Assembly (NCBI GenBank): GCA_025455065.1
Contig: JALONG010000022.1
Coordinates: 1 to 63,702, forward strand
Direction of reading: 5' to 3'
Length of the DNA: 63,702 nt
DNA from: Candidatus Kapaibacterium sp.
Lineage (GTDB): Bacteria > Bacteroidota > Ignavibacteria > Kapaibacteriales > UBA4661
Shown here piece by piece: positions 63,603-63,702 of the stretch. The notes beneath the pieces were generated by a model. The model was given only the letters and a program-made list of their open reading frames with translations, ran no database searches and was not told the DNA's origin. The translations under genes were made by a program, and so were the position numbers. The stretch's first letter is position 1, and every line of letters starts with the position of its first letter.

Positions 63603-63702
63603 AACCAATGTACCAATGACCAATGTACCAATGACCAATGTACCAATGACCAATGTACCAATGACCAATGTACCAATGACCAATGTACCAATGACCAATG
63701 TA
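63603..63702. repeat. 15-bp tandem repeat ACCAATGTACCAATG
   Basis: About 6.6 copies of the unit ACCAATGTACCAATG run to the window edge and beyond. The motif matches the shorter repeat at the xdhC start. Confidence 0.92.

Noticed and set aside
63603-63702. CRISPR array
   Set aside because: Units are contiguous 15-bp repeats without unique spacers, and no cas genes are present.

Overview
The window is a gene-dense bacterial chromosome segment with about 60 genes and no rRNA, tRNA or CRISPR array that I could find. Several traits suggest the Bacteroidota/Chlorobiota/Ignavibacteriota (FCB) group. These are a RecG C-terminal half of the type I associate with Ignavibacteria-like lineages, a TonB-dependent receptor with a carboxypeptidase-like N-terminal domain, DUF2628, DUF2064 and Uma2 proteins, lipoproteins, split NADH dehydrogenase genes, and a general lack of strong Shine-Dalgarno sites. 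This placement is inference; no rRNA or other marker settles it.

Layout. 1-1559: recG interrupted by a REP-associated tyrosine transposase (RAYT) whose frame runs into the RecG C-terminal helicase half. 1736-3509: a frameshifted, degenerate ABC exporter. 3590-12485 (minus): secreted S9 peptidase plus a xanthine dehydrogenase operon (xdhC, small subunit, large subunit) with an Rpn-type nuclease gene inserted in it. 12539-18376 (minus): a small membrane protein, then a YnjBCD-like ABC importer operon ending in a radical SAM gene and carrying a nuclease-fold gene between the permeases. 18538-22429 (minus): TonB-dependent receptor and DUF2064 protein. 22913-26734 (plus): nuoG, a broken small gene, a DUF2628 gene and nuoH. 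26756-33208: Uma2 nucleases around an exopolysaccharide/O-antigen gene group. 33381-38480 (minus): superoxide dismutase, a nuclease-like protein, ferredoxin, SufT-like, SufE and PcrA-type helicase. 38870-48687 (plus): pyrG, FKBP, NuiA-like inhibitor, YdeI-like protein, glycosyltransferase, lipoproteins, HAD phosphatase, Fic and an unusual cytochrome b-like protein. 48733-54433 (minus): thioesterase, hydrolase, GH31 glucosidase and a GT-C-like membrane protein. 54807-62254 (minus): a complete MacAB-TolC-type efflux operon with two permeases and a DUF433/DUF5615 toxin-antitoxin-like pair between them. 62573-63553 (plus): an MDR reductase, then tandem repeats that run off the end.

Two themes stand out. 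First, the window holds at least two families of palindromic repeats: GTAGCACAGACA-type REPs, which flank the RAYT and form 127-128 bp REPIN-like dimers on both sides of pyrG, and a set of exactly 32-nt palindromes (13-nt arms, 6-nt AAGAA loop) whose arms differ by paired changes. Second, small nuclease-like or toxin-like genes (Rpn, PBECR-fold, Uma2 twice, a PD-(D/E)XK-like protein, DUF433/DUF5615, Fic) are repeatedly inserted in or abutting conserved operons.

Several operons show ATGA 4-bp stop/start overlaps (at 14195, 17168, 28852, 42182 and 47431), which were used to choose starts.
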